Below, in pieces: positions 47,749-57,095 of a stretch of 64,000 nucleotides of DNA. The notes under the pieces are model-generated. The model ran no database searches. It was not told the DNA's origin and saw only the letters and a program-made list of their open reading frames with translations. Position 1 is the stretch's first letter. The number at the start of each line of letters is the position of its first letter. The stretch is from Steromphala cineraria (lineage: Eukaryota; Mollusca; Gastropoda; Trochida; Trochidae). Location: positions 40,001,468 to 40,065,467 of the forward strand of contig OU744735.1 of assembly GCA_916613615.1 (NCBI GenBank). Direction: 5' to 3'. The position numbers and the translations under genes are program-made.

Positions 47749-47800
47749 CAATGATCTGTTTTAGCCTTGATGACCCTCTAGGACCTGGTATGATGTAACC
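47749..47800 (+). pseudogene. Decayed acceptor-side copy of the exon at 47850
   Basis: CTGTTTTAG followed by CCTTGATGACCCTCTAGGAC and CTGGTATGATGTAA resembles the real GTGTTGTAG, CCTTGACGACCTGCTG, GCTGGTATAAAC, offset 85 bp. In the exon's frame it reads LDDPLGPGMM and then a stop. Confidence 0.7.
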
Positions 47801-47849
47801 CCAATATTTTAATCACAAACTGAGCTTATCATGTAACGATGTGTTGTAG

Positions 47850-47984
47850 CCTTGACGACCTGCTGCGGGCTGGTATAAACCACGCAGGTAACGTGGTGAT
47901 AGTGAACAAGGAGAGCTCCACATCTCGGGAGGAGGAGACTCTGGCAGACAGCAACACTATAGTCTCCGTACAGACAATCTTCAG
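47850..47984 (+). CDS. Slo2 channel exon: RCK2, source of the 45-bp donor array
   Basis: 135 nt, one base completing Ser587, codons 588-631, then two bases. It encodes LDDLLRAGINHAGNVVIVNK, ESSTSREEETLADSNTIVSV and QTIF. Slack has [40 protein letters not shown] and VQTMFR. The acceptor is GTGTTGTAG and the donor CTTCAG|GTGAGC. The last 34 nt of this exon plus the donor are repeated 16 more times downstream at 45-bp spacing. The proper join is from the first donor (47985) to the exon at 49241: reading past the donor gives AGG TGA, an immediate stop. Confidence 0.94.
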
Positions 47985-48727
47985 GTGAGCTAACAGCAAC
48001 ACTATAGTCTCCGTACAGACAATCTTCAGGTGAGCTAACATCATCACTATAGTCTCCGTACAGACAATCTTCAGGTGAGCTAACAGCAACACTATAGTGT
48101 CCGTACAGACAATCTTCAGGTGAGCTAACATCAACACTATAGTCTCCGTACAGACAATCTTCAGGTGAGCTAACATCAACACTATAGTGTCCGTACAGAC
48201 AATTTTCAGGTGAGCTGACATCAACACTATAGTCTCCGTACAGACAATCTTCAGGTGAGCTGACAGCAACATTATAAATAAGTCTCCGTACAGACAATCT
48301 TCAGGTGAGCCGACATCAACACTATAGTCTCCGTACAGACAATCTTCAGGTGAGCAGACATCAACACTATAGTCTCTGTACAGACAATCTTCAGGTGAGC
48401 CGACAGCAACACTATAGTCTCCGTACAGACAATCTTCAGGTGAGCTGACATCAACACTATAGTCTCCGTACAGACAATCTTCAGGTGAGCTGACATCAAC
48501 ACTATAGTCTCCGTACAGACAATCTTCAGGTGAGCTGACAGCAACACTATAGTCTCCGTACAGACAATCTTCAGGTGAGCAGACAGCAACACTATAGTCT
48601 CCGTACAGACAATCTTCAGGTGAGCTGACAGCAACACTATAGTCTCCGTACAGACAATCTTCAGGTGAGCAGACAGCAACACTATAGTCTCCGTACAGAC
48701 AATCTTCAGGTGAGCTGACGTCAACAT
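47985..48727 (+). repeat. 45-bp array: 16 extra copies of an exon 3' end with 5' splice site
   Basis: Each unit contains CAACACTATAGTCTCCGTAC, AGACAATCTTCAG and GTGAGC. Donor-like GT positions are 47985 (real), then 48030, 48075, 48120, 48165, 48210, 48255, 48305, 48350, 48395, 48440, 48485, 48530, 48575, 48620, 48665 and 48710. The only irregular step (50 bp) is due to a 5-nt insertion before 48305. In the exon's frame each read-through meets TGA at once. Antisense open frames of up to 321 residues exist only because 45 is a multiple of three. Confidence 0.97.
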
Positions 48728-49240
48728 CTAATCTCAGTGGAAGCAGTATGGGGCCCAGTCTAAGTAAACCTAGCCTCAATATTATTCGTTTCACTCTTAT
48801 ACTGAGTCTAGAAAGGTCTAGTAGAGGGTCGCGTCAGCCCACCTTTCGAATTAACCAATACTCATCTTACCAAGCCACAATAGTCTGTCTTCGCACGAAT
48901 TATGTTGGAGGGTCATATGATACTTAAGACCTAATAACTTTACAATGAGATGACATCATAAAACCCTGGCATATTATGACAGTATTTTGTTCAAATATTT
49001 AAATCATATTATTGAATTATGATCATGAACATGATGATAAAAATAAACATATATTTCATGACCCTCATGTCTTCGGGTGAAACACATTATAAAAGTCTTC
49101 AGAGAACATTAAATGTTGGTTGTGTGGATAGATTTGACGTCAAAAGTTTCTTTGGTGAGATTCCTGTGGCTGTGAGAGAACCAAACAAGATAACAATGTT
49201 TCTAACAAACAACTGTCATTGACCAATTACGATATTGCAG
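48728..49240 (+). other. Intron remainder after the array
   Basis: Begins with the degenerate end of the array (GACGTCAACATCTAATCTCA). The rest is plain AT-rich sequence up to the exon at 49241. Confidence 0.7.
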
Positions 49241-49352
49241 ACTATTCCCGACTGCTAACATCATCACAGAGCTGTCCCAGGCTTCCAACATGAGATTCAT
49301 GCAGTTCCGCGCCAAGGACCGTTATGCTCTCACCATATCAAAGTTAGAGAAG
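49241..49352 (+). CDS. Slo2 channel exon: RCK2 (NMRFMQFRAKD)
   Basis: 112 nt, one base completing Arg632, then codons 633-669, ending phase 0. It encodes LFPTANIITELSQASNMRFM, then QFRAKDRYALTISKLEK. Slack has [20 protein letters not shown] and QFRAKDSYSLALSKLEK. The acceptor is GATATTGCAG and the donor AAG|GTATTT. It is too short and too interrupted by phase to appear as an open frame by itself. Confidence 0.95.
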
Positions 49353-49408
49353 GTATTTTCATGTACAAAAAAATTATTCTATATTCTAAATTGTGATCTT
49401 TTTATTTT

Positions 49409-49462
49409 CCATACATAACAGAAAGAGTGAGAGCGAGGGTCACCATCTACAACATGTTCCTA
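49409..49462 (+). pseudogene. First extra copy of the acceptor and 5' end of the exon at 49911
   Basis: CATAACAG then AAAGAGTGAGAGCGAGGGTC and ACAACATGTTCC. In frame it reads K-E-stop, and it is one base shorter than the true exon start further along, so use of this acceptor would truncate the protein. Confidence 0.9.
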
Positions 49463-49555
49463 CATATTCTATATTTTATATTCTATATTCTATATTTTAT
49501 ATTCTATATTTTATATTCTATATTTTATATTCTATATTATATATTCTATATTCCG
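49463..49555. repeat. 7-bp TATATTC array, first block
   Basis: Tandem TATATTC/TATATTT heptamers between the first and second extra acceptor copies. Stop-free on the + strand in every frame because seven is not divisible by three. Confidence 0.95.
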
Positions 49556-49607
49556 TGCCTTATAGAAAGAGCGAGGGCGAGGGTCCCACATCTACTACAT
49601 GTTCTAT
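49556..49607 (+). pseudogene. Second extra copy of the acceptor and 5' end, open in frame
   Basis: GTGCCTTATAG then AAAGAGCGAGGGCGAGGGTC and CTACTACATGTTC. A product starting here at 49566 reads [13 protein letters not shown] and stays open through the heptamer array into the true exon, exactly 345 nt (115 codons) upstream of its start. It may be a usable alternative acceptor. Confidence 0.85.
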
Positions 49608-49897
49608 GTTCAATATTCTATATTCTATATTCAATATTCTATATTCTATATTCTATATTCTATATTCTATATTCTATATTCTATATTCCATATTCTATAT
49701 TCTATATTCTATATTCTATATTCTATATTCTATATTCTATATTCTATATTCTATATTCCATATTCCATATTTCATATTCTATGTTCTATATTCCATATTC
49801 CATATTCTATATTCTATATTCTATATTCTATATTCTATATTCTATATTCTATATTCTATATTCAATATTCAATATTCTACATTCTATATTCTATATT
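49608..49897. repeat. 7-bp TATATTC array, second block
   Basis: About 41 heptamers, mostly TATATTC with CAATATTC, CCATATTC and GTTC variants. It would encode repeats of Tyr-Ser-Ile-Phe-Tyr-Ile-Leu. It ends at ATTCCGTGCATTACAG, the true acceptor. Confidence 0.95.
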
Positions 49898-49910
49898 CCG
49901 TGCATTACAG

Positions 49911-50096
49911 AAAGAGCGAGAGCGAGGGTCCCACATCTACTACATGTTCCGACTGCCGTTTGCAGCGGGTAACGTCTTCAGTGCCAGTATGTTGGACACG
50001 CTGCTGTACCAGGCCTTCGTCAAGGACTATCTCATCACCTTTGTCAGGCTGCTCCTCGGTATAGACCAGGCCGTCGGGTCGGGTCATCTCACCTGT
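49911..50096 (+). CDS. Slo2 channel exon: RCK2 ([18 protein letters not shown])
   Basis: 186 nt, codons 670-731, phase 0 at both ends. It encodes [40 protein letters not shown] and [20 protein letters not shown]. With the preceding Lys it gives KKERERGS, as in vertebrate KCNT2. The acceptor is GTGCATTACAG and the donor TGT|GTGAGT. Two earlier copies of its acceptor and first ~40 nt exist (exon-like starts at 49422 and 49566). The second is in frame and open right through to this exon, so an alternative acceptor could add 115 codons of a Tyr/Ile/Leu/Phe repeat. Confidence 0.95.
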
Positions 50097-50216
50097 GTGA
50101 GTTATATCTTACTTCTTTTATTCTTATGAAATTCTATTATTAGATTATCTTTTGTATATAACCTTCTGCAAATTAAGTATTTTTTGCAAACCCTTTCCAA
50201 GTCCAAAACATGTAAT

Positions 50217-50579
50217 TTAAAGGGGCAGTAGCATGTTTTAGGGGAATTATAGGGTGATGTCAGGAAATTAAAATAAATGGTTCCAATTGTAAGACAATGT
50301 ATTTAAACTAAATTGAGCAGCAATAATTCAAATATATAACATAAAGTTTAGCCATGCGATTCTTTATTTTTACACAAAATGAGTTAAAGGTGTTCACAAA
50401 AAAATGGCCTTTAATGAATTTTATGTGAATCGTCATACTTTGTCTTCTGACTATGGATGATTGTCTTGTGTAATGAGATTATTGACACTGTCAATATAAT
50501 ACATTTAGCAATAACTTACAATTGTCAGTGAAATATTTAAAATATCAAATTATCCAAAAACCTGCCACTGCCCCTTTAA
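50217..50579. mobile_element. MITE-A, copy 6
   Basis: TTAA-bounded, ends AGGGGCAGTAGCATG and CTGCCACTGCCCCT. Full length with several small deletions relative to 229-591. Confidence 0.88.
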
Positions 50580-50685
50580 CATACTGTATTCAGCGTACGG
50601 TAATAATTATTTCTTACTTCTTTTATTCTTATGAAATTTCATTTTTTGCAAACCCTTTCCAAATCCAAAACATGTAATTTAACAT

Positions 50686-51044
50686 TCCGTATTCGACGTA
50701 ATAAGCGCCCTGCTCCAATAAGCGACCCCTAAAGGTTTTGTAATTATACAGGTCTGATTATCAGACTCTGATAATCGCCCATGTACCAGCGGTAGTAAAA
50801 TAATAAATTCAATGTATTCACTTTGTTCCATGAGGAATAAAATGATACATTTTAGCGGCAATTGTGTTATTTTCCACTCAATAAAGTGTAAGTATGTTTT
50901 GAAAGCCTGTATTAGTTCAAAAGTACAACCTAAACACAGTTCCACTTCAGAAGTCTTCCGATCGTCATTGAATACCACTTTAATAAGCGCCCACCCAAGT
51001 CAATGTTTTAAGCGCCCTGGGCACTTATTAGGTCGAATATGGTA
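50686..51044. mobile_element. MITE-D, copy 2
   Basis: Ends CGTATTCGACGTAATAAGCG and TTATTAGGTCGAATATGGTA. It matches 1021-1370 along its length (GTACCAGCGGTAGTAAAAT, AATAAGCGCCCACC). Confidence 0.85.
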
Positions 51045-51388
51045 TAGGTATATTTTGTAAAAAATAGAGTTTGTAAACAAGAATATATGATTCAAATTTG
51101 AGGAGTTATGTTAATTAAAGTATTCCTCAGCAAGAATGTTTGACAGATGATATCGATAGAGGCTCCAAGAACTAGACATTTAGATCAACAAAACTTTGTT
51201 ATCTAATGTGAGTTATATGATATGACTTTATCAGATGAATTTGATTAACTTTATCAGACAAATGATTAATTCATGGTACTAATTTTTAAAAGAATTAATG
51301 TATAAAGTTTATTATGGAAATTTTGATATTTATAAAAAAAGCCTGAAGCAGAAGCAGTTAAAATAAATGATTATTCGACCTCTTACAG

Positions 51389-51520
51389 ATGAAGATAACA
51401 AAAGATGATTTATGGATAAGGACTTATGGTCGCCTTTATCAAAAGCTCTGTTCTACGACTTGTGAAATCCCCATCGGAATATATAGAACTCAATTTCACT
51501 CAGGATCCGAGATTTCATCA
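51389..51520 (+). CDS. Slo2 channel exon: RCK2 ([15 protein letters not shown])
   Basis: 132 nt, codons 732-775, phase 0 at both ends. It encodes [35 protein letters not shown] and then a divergent tail FHSGSEISS. Slack has [20 protein letters not shown] followed by [15 protein letters not shown]. The acceptor is CCTCTTACAG and the donor TCA|GTAAGT. After GIYRT the Slo2 family becomes variable in length and is where small alternative exons occur, which fits the candidates downstream. Confidence 0.95.
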
Positions 51521-51760
51521 GTAAGTATATATATAGATATATATCAATGGCAACATATTCATATTTTGAATGGCTTTTGATGTACTGGTAAATATTTTAT
51601 TTAGATCTTGTGTTTTCTTATAAATATATTCAGCTTTTCTAGATCCTCTGTTATACAATATTATTTGTCAATATAAGTATTTTTTATATTGCTTTTGCAT
51701 GGTACGAATATGAAAAGAATATTGTAATTAATGACATGCTCATTCGTCTTTCCTCTTTAG

Positions 51761-51787
51761 AAAGATAATAGCCATTCTCCACTCAAA
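51761..51787 (+). CDS. Candidate 27-nt microexon (KDNSHSPLK)
   Basis: A strong acceptor (TCTTTCCTCTTTAG) and a consensus donor (AAA|GTAAGT) bracket 27 nt reading KDNSHSPLK in phase 0, compatible with the exon ending at 51520. It lies 240 bp downstream of that exon in the variable segment after GIYRT. The coding role is inferred from splice sites and phase only; no homologous peptide is recalled. It could be an alternative (cassette) microexon, since skipping it keeps the frame. Confidence 0.6.
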
Positions 51788-52409
51788 GTAAGTGATTCGT
51801 GATGTCCTGTAGTTGTCTCCCTTTGTAGTTTTACTTTGTGAACAGGTGTACATTTAAATGGTTGATTGTTTAATAAATGTGACAAAATTGGATGGGCTAA
51901 ACTTTATTTCTTGTAAGAATGGGGAATGAAAGATTTTTGGTAATTGATACATATCATTTAACCGTTTAAATATTTAAGAAATGTGACAAAATTGGAATTG
52001 GTTAACCTTAATTGCTTATAAGGTTGGGAAATTAAAAAAAGATTTTTCGAATTGAATACCGGTACATATCATTTAAAAAATTTCCTTCATTACAGAATAT
52101 TATTTCATTTATACTAATTTTTGACAAATATAACATCTGCAAAGAGTGTTTACTGCCCTGGAAGAGGTTTACATTTAATGAGATTAAACGTTTTGCCAAA
52201 ATTTTAGTAATTTTGCTGGAAAGACTTCAGTTTTGTGTTTTCTTGATTGTTTAGAGCAGTTGCTGCAATATTCACAGATGTGCAAAAAACTTTGATTGGG
52301 CAAAAAACGCTCACTACATAATATTTTTAAAATTCTTAGTTTTCATCAAAATATCTGAAATAAGATATGTGTTAACAAACTTATAGCATCGATCTTGGAC
52401 CAGTCACTA

Positions 52410-52893
52410 TTAAAGTGACACAGAGTATCTTTCTAAAATTTGTATTTGGTTTTGATAAGCTACAAAATATCTAATATGCTGATTGAAGTTTATATCTCGA
52501 TCATCACTGAACTTGCCAATATATCCATTTATGCATAATATCTCTAAAATGCTTGATTTTATGGAAAAATCAAGAAAACATCCAAAATACGTTTAGTATT
52601 CGAAATTATGCATCCAATTCATCTACCTATTAGTTACAATACCTAATAAACACTATTGAATCGAATATAGCTTCCTGTCAGTTTATGACAAGGTTTCAAA
52701 ATTACATTGAGCGAATTTGCGAGAGCCACTCGAGCCACATTGTCCGGTTTTCGATCAAATGGTCGTATTTTTGGTCTAATGTACTGATTGATCTTGTTAT
52801 TGTTAGTAACAGTTAGTGGTTCCCGATGTAATAACATCGATTTCAAAATTTGACATATGTGATCCCATCAACATATACTCTGTGTATCTTTAA
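52410..52893. mobile_element. MITE-B, copy 3
   Basis: TTAAAGTGACACAGAGTATC at the left and ATACTCTGTGTATCTTTAA at the right; the best-preserved ends of the three copies. The reverse-strand open frame inside is a shadow. Confidence 0.88.
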
Positions 52894-53610
52894 CAGATTG
52901 CTACTATAAGATTTATTTATCTTCCACTAAAGTTTGAATGAAATTGAAACAGTAGCTCTAAATTTAAAATATTAATCATTCAGACCAAATTTATGTGTTG
53001 CCTGAGAGATTTCACAGCCAGCTGACTGACAGTATTCTAAATAAACTAATTGAATGGAACAAAAATACTATCATCAACTGTGTCTCATGTACACCTGTTC
53101 ACAAGGTTTTAAACAAATATGAGTTATCATTAGTATTAGTCCTTATGAACAATGCATCCAGCTTATAAAAATGTTTGTTTATTTTCTTAACTATATTTTA
53201 ATAATCAAAATTGCATTCGCAGAAGTCAAAAGATCATCAATCTAAACACAACTCAAAAAAAAAGTTTGAAATTCAGAAATATTATCAATATCTTCAAAAA
53301 AGTGTGTTTTGTTTTTTTCTGAAATCTACATGGATGCATTGTTCCAGTAGATAGTTAAAGTTTGCTTTAGTTCAAGGGAACATTTGAACCTGTCACTATT
53401 CAAGCTGAATCTCTCCTGGCTGCAGAACTAATTATTTTTGAATTTTATGTTCCAAACTAATCTCAATCACCAATCCACTTTTATGACATCACAGGCCCCT
53501 ATACACTCCTCACAGAGGTAGATAAAGTTATTTAATGTTGATCCGACCTCTGTTCAAATAGCCGAGTTTTTGGGGTAGAAAGGGAGAAATATGATTTCTT
53601 CATTTTCCAG

Positions 53611-53646
53611 ATGGGTTCATACTACCCTGGACATGATCTTCTTTCT
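53611..53646 (+). CDS. Candidate 36-nt microexon (MGSYYPGHDLLS)
   Basis: The acceptor TTTCTTCATTTTCCAG is strong and the donor TCT|GTAACA only moderate. The 36 nt between them read MGSYYPGHDLLS in phase 0. Its phase and position fit a cassette exon of the variable region after RCK2, but the weak donor makes this uncertain and no family match is recalled. Confidence 0.35.
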
Positions 53647-54987
53647 GTAACAGGCACTCCTGAAATAACAATTTAATTTAAATAAAAAATGTAATCAAAG
53701 CTTATTGTGCAATCAGCAGTGCTGTTCAAAAATCATCATTGACTGAATCATGGCAAAGGCCTTGAGACAAGAACCACCCTTTCCATGCAAGAGGGTTTTC
53801 TAAAATGGTTTTTCTCCCAAATTTTTGCCCTAGGGGAAACTGCCTGAAATTAAGAATGTGGTCTTATAAGAACAGAAGTTGTTCAACATTTTATGACTTG
53901 ATCTACATGTGGGGATATAATGATTATCGATCTTTGGCTCAATAAGTTTGGTGAATCTAAGATTTTCTTCAAACTGGAAAGGGATATATGTAATTTGAAG
54001 AAATTTTCCCTAATTCATCTGTATAAATAACACTTTTATCACCTATATTCAAGAGATATGTGAACAAGAACAAGGTTTGGTGACATTGAATTAAACATTT
54101 GTATTTTCACTTTTTTAAGCATTTAGAGTACGTTGTGTCATTGAAATGAACAAAAATATAAAAATTTGGGCCAGAAAATGGTGATATCATCAAGTTATAA
54201 TTTGTTGTTGCTTTTAATAGTCATAATTTGGTTTGGTTGATTGGCATCTTATAGAGATTCAGCTGAGGGAGTCACATGGTTAAGTTTTGTAAGTAAAATA
54301 AGTGATTTAAGTTTTCGCTCAATTACATTGTTCCATTTGTTTTATGTTTGAAAAAGCCAGAACTGTTTGCTGTCAGGGTTGAGTTTTCTTTCAACTTTGA
54401 TTTATTTGATAATTTATATTTAGAATTTTAATTTTTTTTTGGTTTAAATCAACTTCTGGCAGCAAACAGAGTCTTTGGAAGTATCAATTGGATTTGAAGC
54501 TGAAATGCTGTGTTGGGTGTTGTATATATACATGTATGTTACCTTCAATCTTGAAATCTGTTATTTTGCTCTTTTTCTCTTTTCTCATTAATTGAATACA
54601 GGGATTCTTTCCCTTGACATGAGAAAATTTGTTTGTGCTTTTGTTAAAAAAAAATAAAACATGCTAAATAAAATGACGATTTTTATTTAGTAGACTCTTA
54701 TTATGGAATTGGCAAAGATTAGCTAACTTGCCCTCTTATTTGTGCTATTTTTACTGAAAAGTATGAACAATTATTTCTTTTTCAGCTTTTGATAATTTCA
54801 GTTAGATTCAATGAAATTTTCAATAAAAGATAAAAATTCTATAATTCTGATAGCCAATATATATATATATATATTACTGTTTTAAAATATACCCAGAAAT
54901 AACAAAAAATTCTTCAAGTTATGACTATGATGATGGCCATTGACAATGGTTTTGTATACAGAATGACAGGTTCTGTTTTTCTATTAG

Positions 54988-55014
54988 AACAAAAAGTCTT
55001 CCAACAAACAACAT
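54988..55014 (+). CDS. Candidate 27-nt microexon (NKKSSNKQH)
   Basis: The acceptor is preceded by a run of pyrimidines (TTCTGTTTTTCTATTAG) and the donor is CAT|GTAAGT. The 27 nt encode NKKSSNKQH in phase 0, the same length and phase as the candidate at 51761. This basic, Ser/Lys-rich peptide would suit the variable tail. Support is splice signals and phase only. Confidence 0.5.
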
Positions 55015-55134
55015 GTAAGTAGATGTTTGCGAGTGATTTTCTCACCGAGTGTTTATCAGCACGTTAAAGTTGGTCGGCTAGCTAGCTCACAAAGTCACAA
55101 TAACAATCAAAGCATCCAAGCACAGGCCTTATTG

Positions 55135-55380
55135 GCATCACAGAGCAGCAATTTCATCACAGAGCAGCAATTCCATCCCAGAGCAGCAATTCCATCACAG
55201 AGCAGCAATTTCATCACAAAGCAGCATTATCATCACAGATCAGCAATTTCATCTCAGAGCATTAATTTCATCACAGAGCAGCAATTTCATCACAGATCAG
55301 CATTATCATCACAGAGCAGCAATTTCATCACAGAGCATTAATTCCATCACAGAGCAGCATTATCATCACAGAGCAGCAAA
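55135..55380. repeat. 19-bp minisatellite CAGAGCAGCAATTTCATCA
   Basis: About 12 units, with GCATTATCATCA variants. It lies 120 bp after the candidate microexon at 54988. The open frame through it is low-complexity and not coding. Confidence 0.9.
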
Positions 55381-55534
55381 CATCACCATCTGCATCAGTA
55401 ATTAATAGATCCATTGTTTCATCACACAGATTCATTTCATTCACATCTTGTTATGAGAGTATCTCACCTGTAAATTTAATGTGTTTTTTTATGAAATGAC
55501 TCTGCTCCAAAAATCACATAAAATCTCAGCTCCA

Positions 55535-55945
55535 ATATCACATTTATATGCAATATGTCAGCTCCAAAATCGTTTTTATTCAATATATTTCAGGTACAAT
55601 TTCACATTTATTCTATATCTCAGCTCCAATATCACACTTTTATTCAATATCTCAGCTCCAAGTTACAATTATATGCAATATCTCAGCTCCAATATCCCAT
55701 TTATTCAATATCGCAGCTCCAATATCACTTTTATTCAATATCTCAGCTCCAAAATCTCATGTATTCAATATCTCAGCTCAAACATCATGTTTTTTCAGGT
55801 CCAAAATCAATTTTTTTTTCAATTCTCAGGTCCATGGTAAATATCATGATTATACGCAATATCTCAGTTAAAAGAATCATCTCTTTGTGCAGTTTGTCTG
55901 AGGCAAAAAAATCATATTTATATGCCTTATCTCAGCTCAAAAATC
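55535..55945. repeat. About 30-bp minisatellite TCTCAGCTCCAATATCAC
   Basis: About 12 irregular units of TTTATTCAATATCTCAGCTC plus CAAAATC or CAATATC. Three overlapping open frames here are shadows of the repeat. Confidence 0.9.
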
Positions 55946-57095
55946 TTAATAGGCAATGCCTCTGCCCCAAGAATAAACTGATTCTATGCATTATCATAGC
56001 TCTAATGATAATGTTGATATGCCATATGCACATGCATCCAAAACTCATGTTCATGCACCATGTAATAACTTTCTACCTTCTTAACATTTTCAACATTCTG
56101 AGAGATCGCAATTTCCTGAGCATTTCTACACATTTCTATCATAGCTCAAATGATTTTTGAGTTTCTGCACTATTATGAGCTATAATCATGTCTATCTGAA
56201 TATGGTCGACATCAATTATTTCTATTTCTAACTTATTAACATCACCTACAAGCTCTATATCGCTTTATTAAGAGGTCAACATCAAATATTTCAAATGAAA
56301 ATGTTCCAAAAGTAACACACCATTAAATGTAAAATGGTTGAAACTTTGATGAAGGATGAAGATAATGGTTAAACAATGACTGAATTCATTTAGATAATTT
56401 TAAACAGGGTTACTAGCAGCGTGCTTTTCAATTGGGTTTATATATGAAATAAGGAAATTTTGAGAGCATGCAATCACTTTTTGTTGCTCTCAAATATGTA
56501 AAGTATAAATGGTAATGACAAAAGTGATGCTAAAGACAGTACATTACATGCAAAACATTTTCAGAGGTTAGGAATAGGGTTAATCTATCTTGCAAAGTAA
56601 AGTTATTTTTAGAGAAATAATGTCCAATTGCTGTATCATACTCAAAGTCATATTCCTTCGACAGTTTAAGGTTGGTTTCAGATCGATAGTAGTTTGCCAT
56701 TCTACCCTTTTAGTTTCTCCAGATTGGCCTCTCTACCATTATTAGTCCAAACCATACTTAATTATCATTGCTGTTGGTCCAAATAAACCTTCCTAACAAT
56801 TTCTGTCCTTATTGTTGGTTTAAGTTAGCCCTACATCCATTCATGTTGGTCCACTCGCAAATTGTTTTCCAGATAATTGAATCACCCCTTTATCTATGGT
56901 TTACATCCATTCATGTTGGTCTACTAGCCAATTGTTTTTCAGTTTTTGAATCACCCTTTTACCCAATTGTTTTTAACCTCTTTTAAACTCACAGCTTAAA
57001 CCAGAAGGTAAACAACAGGATTTAGGAGGAAATCATCATCCAATGTCACAATCTTGAATGGAATTAAGTCAGATCTTGAACCTCAAGGGCAGTGT

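Larger units (their letters stand above)
50097..51388 (+). other. Intron with two MITEs and a flanking duplication
   Basis: Outside the two elements below, TTTTGCAAACCCTTTCC followed by CCAAAACATGTAATTT occurs on both sides of MITE-A (50183-50219 and 50643-50682). The remaining sequence, 51045-51388, is plain. Confidence 0.75.

Noticed and set aside
47985..48727. CRISPR-like array
   Set aside because: The 45-bp units are contiguous repeats without unique spacers, in an animal intron, and derive from the adjacent exon.
47809..48794. Reverse-strand open frames of up to 321 residues with 15-residue repeats (SSPEDCLYGDYSV)
   Set aside because: They are the antisense reading of the 45-bp donor array; 45 is a multiple of three so all frames repeat. 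No start context, splice signals or domain support a gene.
49393..50064. Open frames of 181-223 residues rich in Tyr/Ile/Leu/Ser/Phe
   Set aside because: They follow the stop-free 7-bp repeat; two of them are out of frame with the channel exon. Only the frame joined to 49566/49911 is considered, as a possible isoform.
53495..53517. 23-nt segment GCCCCTATACACTCC... between ACAG and GTAGAT as a microexon
   Set aside because: Its length breaks the reading frame relative to neighbouring phase-0 junctions and the acceptor lacks a good pyrimidine tract.
54254..54282. Possible microexon between GATTCAG and TTTTGTAAGT
   Set aside because: In phase 0 it contains a stop (TAA), and the acceptor is weak.
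55027..56160. Several open frames of 100-200 residues
   Set aside because: Shadows of 19-bp and ~30-bp minisatellites; low complexity and mutually overlapping.
56995..57007. 13-nt segment between CTCACAG and GGTAAAC as a microexon
   Set aside because: Length not a multiple of three and no independent support.
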